The position numbers and the translations under genes are program-made. A DNA stretch of 64,000 nt from Flavobacterium foetidum (GTDB lineage: Bacteria; Bacteroidota; Bacteroidia; Flavobacteriales; Flavobacteriaceae), in NCBI RefSeq assembly GCF_004634245.1, contig NZ_SJTF01000002.1, forward strand, positions 124,001 to 188,000, given 5' to 3'. Position 1 is the first letter of the stretch, and each line of letters opens with the position of its first letter. Shown in pieces: positions 60,806 to 64,000 of this stretch. The notes beneath the pieces were generated by a model. The model was not told where the DNA came from. It did not search any database and saw nothing but the letters and a program-made list of their open reading frames with translations.

Positions 60806-61675
60806 ATGCTACTAAACACCCTATACCCAAACAGCGAAACCAATAAGGAAATCATCCTAACCTCTTCCCTAACAGGTATGTTATTGTATTTTCTTTTAAT
60901 CATTTATCAGCCATTTGGAACCAGTCAGTTTGAGCATAGTTATAAATATTTGCTGTTGTTTCCGTACGGAATTATTACCACGTTTTCATTTTGCAGTATC
61001 AATTTGTTGCTTTCAAAACAAAATATAAAATGGACAATCGGTTCTGAATTGTTTAAGACGTTCTGGATTTTGTTATTAATTTCTTCTTTGTCTTACTTTT
61101 ACAACACTTTATTTGTCAGCAAAGTAAGTTTTTCATTTGAAAACTATTTGTATATGTTCGCTTACACAACAGCGCTTGGAGGTCCAGTTGTTATGGCTTA
61201 TATTCTGGCTCGATATATTTACCTCAACAACAAGGAAAATCATTTAATGAACAAAAATGTATCTTTCGGAAAAACTGTTTTGGAACATGATACTTATTCG
61301 AAAACAAATGAAAAAAACACCAAATTGTTTATCACTGCCGATTATTCCAATTATTGTTTAGAACTGCAAGAGAGCGATTTTCTTTTTGCCGAATCTGCTG
61401 ATAATTATTGCATGCTGTATTTTTATAAGAACGGAATGCTTCAAAAAGAAATGATTCGAATTTCGCTGACCAAATTATTAAGCCAAATTCAGACCGATAC
61501 CATTAAGCAAATCCATCGCTCCTTTATTGTCAACTTAGAAAAAACTACAAGATTTAAAGGCAATAGTTCGGGTTACAAAATCGCGATACAGGACATCGAA
61601 AAAGAATTGACTGTTTCGAGAAAATATCTCGATTCGGCAGTACCGATTTTAAAGAATTTTGTTCTTCGTCCCTAA
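60806..61675 (+). CDS. Membrane LytTR-type transcriptional regulator
   Basis: 289 aa. Four hydrophobic helices fill the first 150 residues (for example SSLTGMLLYFLLIIYQPFG). The C-terminal LytTR DNA-binding domain (about 185-285) contains DFLFAESADNYCMLYF, RISLTKLL and IHRSFIVNLEK. It probably links a membrane signal to transcription. The CPBP protease gene follows 76 bp later. Confidence 0.9.
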   Translation: MLLNTLYPNSETNKEIILTSSLTGMLLYFLLIIYQPFGTSQFEHSYKYLLLFPYGIITTFSFCSINLLLSKQNIKWTIGSELFKTFWILLLISSLSYFYNTLFVSKVSFSFENYLYMFAYTTALGGPVVMAYILARYIYLNNKENHLMNKNVSFGKTVLEHDTYSKTNEKNTKLFITADYSNYCLELQESDFLFAESADNYCMLYFYKNGMLQKEMIRISLTKLLSQIQTDTIKQIHRSFIVNLEKTTRFKGNSSGYKIAIQDIEKELTVSRKYLDSAVPILKNFVLRP

Positions 61676-61751
61676 CTTTTGTCAATCGCCACTTTAATTT
61701 GATTTGTGGTTTCTGTGTCTTTTACTTTTGCTGCAAACACCTGAAACAACT

Positions 61752-62567
61752 ATGAACAAATTAAAATTTCCGCTGCTTTTCATTTTCGGTTTTGCGATTT
61801 ATTTCTTAATCGATGCCACTACTTTTTCCTTCCTTCAAAAAGAAATTACAGTAGCAAGCCATTCTAAAATTCTAGGACATGTCCTTGCTTACACCATAAC
61901 TTTAATCCCTTTAATTATTACGGTGATGTTTTTGCATAAAAGCACTGGTAGCGTTACTGAGAAATTAGGTCTTTCTAAAGGCTTGTTTATCGGTGTTATT
62001 TTTGCTTTTGTATCGACACTTCCAATGTTGATTGCTTATTTGGTAAACTTTAGTTTGAATACAAAACTATCTCTAGACACGATTCTCATCAACACCATTT
62101 CATCTGCAATTTTTGAAGAAATCATCTATAGAGCATTTCTTTTCGGAATGTTGTACCGATTTACACGATTGGGTTTTATGCCTTCCATTTTTCTGGGTTC
62201 GCTTTTGTTTGGAATAGCACATTTATACCAAAGCACCGACCTAAATGAACTTATCGGAATTTTTCTGATTACCTTTTTGGGTTCGGTCATATTCGCATGG
62301 ATTTACGCTGAATGGAATTTCAATTTGTGGACTGCTGTTTTTTTACATTGTCTGATGAATCTGTATTGGCTTCTTTTTGATGTCAGCAGTAATTCGCTCG
62401 GAGATACTTGTGCTAATATTTTCAGATTTTCAACACTATTTATCGCCATTTCTATAACGATTTATTACAAACGAAAAAACAAAATAGCGCTTGAAATCAA
62501 CAAGAAAACTTGGTGGATGAAGCGGAAAGCTATAATTAGACACAAACAAAAAGCCTGTAAAGATTAA
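61752..62567 (+). CDS. CPBP family intramembrane metalloprotease
   Basis: 271 aa from the ATG at 61752 (MNKLKFPLLFIFGFAIYF). About seven membrane helices. Motifs: FEEIIYRAFLFGMLYR (EExxxR), FGIAHLYQS and FLHCLMNLYW. Possibly co-transcribed with the LytTR gene. Its stop codon lies inside the loop of its own terminator. Confidence 0.9.
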   Translation: MNKLKFPLLFIFGFAIYFLIDATTFSFLQKEITVASHSKILGHVLAYTITLIPLIITVMFLHKSTGSVTEKLGLSKGLFIGVIFAFVSTLPMLIAYLVNFSLNTKLSLDTILINTISSAIFEEIIYRAFLFGMLYRFTRLGFMPSIFLGSLLFGIAHLYQSTDLNELIGIFLITFLGSVIFAWIYAEWNFNLWTAVFLHCLMNLYWLLFDVSSNSLGDTCANIFRFSTLFIAISITIYYKRKNKIALEINKKTWWMKRKAIIRHKQKACKD

Positions 62568-62586
62568 TTTTACAGGCTTTTTTCGA
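62549..62586 (+). terminator. Terminator overlapping the protease stop codon
   Basis: AAAAGCCTGTAAA and TTTTACAGGCTTTTTT form the stem. The loop GATTAA contains the TAA stop codon. Confidence 0.88.
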
Positions 62587-62602
62587 AAACTTAAAGAACA
62601 GC

Positions 62603-63616
62603 TTACTTCACAAACTCCTTATCGCTCAATGTTTTCATAAAAGCGATAAGATTTGTTTTTTCTTCTTCTGTGAGCGGAATTCTGTTTCCGTTATTTTTAA
62701 AAATCGGATCAAGATTATCGGCTTCTAGAACTCCGTTATCAAAATAATCCAAAACAGATTTTAAGGTCGGAAACTGACCGAAACTTCCATAAGGTGCTGT
62801 ATATTCAATATTCCGTAAAGTCGGAACACGAAAACTCATAAAATCGGCAGGGAGTCCGGTAACTCTCGCTCTTCCGGCTTCATTAGAATTGGTGTTTACA
62901 GGAAAACCGATGTTTCTAAAACTCTGATCCGTAAATAACTCTGTACTGTGACAACTCGCACATTTTTGCTGAAAAGTTTCATAGCCTTTTGCTTCCTCGA
63001 TTGTAAAACTATCGCCTTCGTTGCGCTTTACTTTGTCGTATTTGCTGTTTGCAGAAATTAAGCTGTACTCAAATTGTGCAATGCTTTTATAAATCCTCTC
63101 GGGCGTTATGTTTTCGTCTCCGAATGTTTTCCTGAATAATTCTTTATAAGTAACATCATTTTCTATTTTACCGATGACTTCCAAAATCGACGAATCCATT
63201 TCTTCGTGGGTTATAATGGGAACCAAAGGCTGGTTCTCGAGTTGCAGCTTGCTTCCGTCCCAATTGTAAAATTGCATAAAGATTAAATTCTGAATTGATG
63301 GCGTATTACGCAGTCCGACCCTGCCATCAATTCCGATTGCCTGCGCATTATGATCTGCAAAAGCATTCGCTTGAATATGGCAACTCGAACACGAAATTGT
63401 ATTATCTGCACTGAATCTTTTGTCTGAAAAAAGCTTTTCTCCTAACGCTACTCCATATTTTGTGGGTTTGTTTAAACTCACAAAGCTATTCACTTCCGGA
63501 AAGTCGGCGGGAATGTTTAAGGCAATTTCCGGATTATCAACAGCAACCATTTCAGCATCATCATTACTACAAGAAATCAGCAACATCAAAGCTATAAAAC
63601 CAATTATTTTTTTCAT
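62603..63616 (-). CDS. Di-haem cytochrome c peroxidase family lipoprotein (MbnH-like)
   Basis: 337 aa. Lipobox MLLISC (cysteine 16). Two haem-binding motifs, CSSCH (76-80) and CASCH (about 215), define the CCP/MauG superfamily. The adjacent MbnP-family gene upstream suggests it is MbnH-like, an enzyme that oxidises a tryptophan in its MbnP partner, rather than a plain peroxidase. Assignment between the two is by context. Confidence 0.9.
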   Translation of the reverse strand: MKKIIGFIALMLLISCSNDDAEMVAVDNPEIALNIPADFPEVNSFVSLNKPTKYGVALGEKLFSDKRFSADNTISCSSCHIQANAFADHNAQAIGIDGRVGLRNTPSIQNLIFMQFYNWDGSKLQLENQPLVPIITHEEMDSSILEVIGKIENDVTYKELFRKTFGDENITPERIYKSIAQFEYSLISANSKYDKVKRNEGDSFTIEEAKGYETFQQKCASCHSTELFTDQSFRNIGFPVNTNSNEAGRARVTGLPADFMSFRVPTLRNIEYTAPYGSFGQFPTLKSVLDYFDNGVLEADNLDPIFKNNGNRIPLTEEEKTNLIAFMKTLSDKEFVK

Positions 63617-63634
63617 TTTAAATGAATTTTTAAA

Positions 63635-63669
63635 AGAGCTGTCCGAAACCTAAAATTTCAGACAGCTCT
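63635..63669 (-). terminator. Hairpin between the MbnP and MbnH-like genes
   Basis: AGAGCTGTC and GACAGCTCT, extended by CGAAA/TTTCA, form a strong stem followed on the minus strand by TTTTAAAA. It may attenuate read-through from mbnP into the peroxidase gene. Confidence 0.7.
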
Positions 63670-63678
63670 GAAATAATT

Positions 63679-64000
63679 TTAGTTTTCGACAGCCGTAACC
63701 GAGAACATTCCGCTAATATCGCTTGTTCCGTTTCCACCCAAATTATCCACAAACTTAACCATCTGTGCAGCCGTGTGAACATTTGGAGTTGCATTATCAG
63801 CATCTCCTGTTCCGGTTGAAAGCGTAATCGTATTCGTTTTGCCGCTCAACATTTTATCAAAATCAGCCTTAATTTTAATAACTGGAGCATTACCTCCAAC
63901 TACTACATTGGTTGTTAGACTTAAAGTGATATCTCGGTAAGCATTTACGCCCTGAGTATAAGTAGACGCATCTCCTTTTTTTCCTTCGACAGTACTTCCG
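63679..64000 (-). CDS. MbnP-family protein, C-terminal part (runs off the window)
   Basis: 107 codons before TAA. The visible sequence, ending NGTSDISGMFSVTAVEN, is beta-rich with GVNAYRDITLSLTTN and GTGDADNATPNVHTAAQM segments. I recognise this as the end of an MbnP-like protein, partner of MbnH peroxidases in copper-related systems. The N-terminus lies outside the window. Confidence 0.75.
   Translation of the reverse strand, partial: GSTVEGKKGDASTYTQGVNAYRDITLSLTTNVVVGGNAPVIKIKADFDKMLSGKTNTITLSTGTGDADNATPNVHTAAQMVKFVDNLGGNGTSDISGMFSVTAVEN

Overview
The window is chromosomal DNA from a Bacteroidota bacterium, most likely a Flavobacterium. The DNA is AT-rich and many genes are preceded by the Bacteroidota -7 box TAnnTTTG. 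The gene content is typical: DUF4251, META and MbnP-type proteins, a MarR-fadN-fadA-fadE block, OxyR/Dps, MnmD, a KUP transporter, and a tmRNA with tag GENNYALAA. Intergenic DNA is full of dispersed flavobacterial palindromic repeats.

Layout: 0-2.7 kb holds the N-terminal part of a large uncharacterised protein and a small partner. 3.1-7.9 kb is a defence island: a two-gene Gabija-like system (OLD/TOPRIM nuclease and UvrD-like helicase), followed by a candidate structured RNA and a 93-residue protein. 8.0-17.4 kb is a repeat-rich block that looks like an RNA-repair locus: TatD, RtcB, a SMI1/KNR4-like protein, a RING/TerD-like protein, a cluster of tRNA-like RNA elements, an HD phosphohydrolase and a WYL regulator. 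17.5-24.8 kb is a fatty-acid beta-oxidation operon (MarR regulator, FadN-like fusion, thiolase, acyl-CoA dehydrogenase), invaded by a REP-associated transposase and a 53-bp tandem array. 25-33 kb has a GH18 chitinase, small secreted proteins, SodC, a LETM1-related protein, carbonic anhydrase with a SulP transporter, and Dps. OxyR follows, with an IS3-family element inserted in its terminator.

36-57 kb is mostly housekeeping: MnmD, IlvE, a MazG-like pyrophosphohydrolase, a sigma-factor cluster, KUP, an RsmB-like methyltransferase, MenE, a CPBP protease, an ArsC-like protein, a TonB-linked outer-membrane protein, FumC and a lysine/saccharopine-type dehydrogenase. 57-64 kb holds a beta-lactamase-like lipoprotein, tmRNA, a second stand-alone OLD-family nuclease just past the tmRNA, a membrane LytTR regulator, a CPBP protease, and a di-haem peroxidase (MbnH-like) with the end of an MbnP-family gene.

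The most unusual part is 14.05-15.0 kb. Two tRNA-shaped genes have their anticodon arms interrupted by 44-nt and about 48-nt inserts. In one, removing the insert restores a canonical tRNA with anticodon UUU. A 20-nt motif, GGTCAA-N7-TTACTTC, occurs seven times here on the same strand, twice inside the tRNA inserts. A palindromic promoter-like element recurs upstream of both tRNA-like units and of rtcB. These RNAs lead directly into the RING/TerD gene. I infer an RNA-repair system with its own tRNA-like RNAs, comparable in logic to the Salmonella rsr-yrlBA-rtcBA operon but built from different parts.
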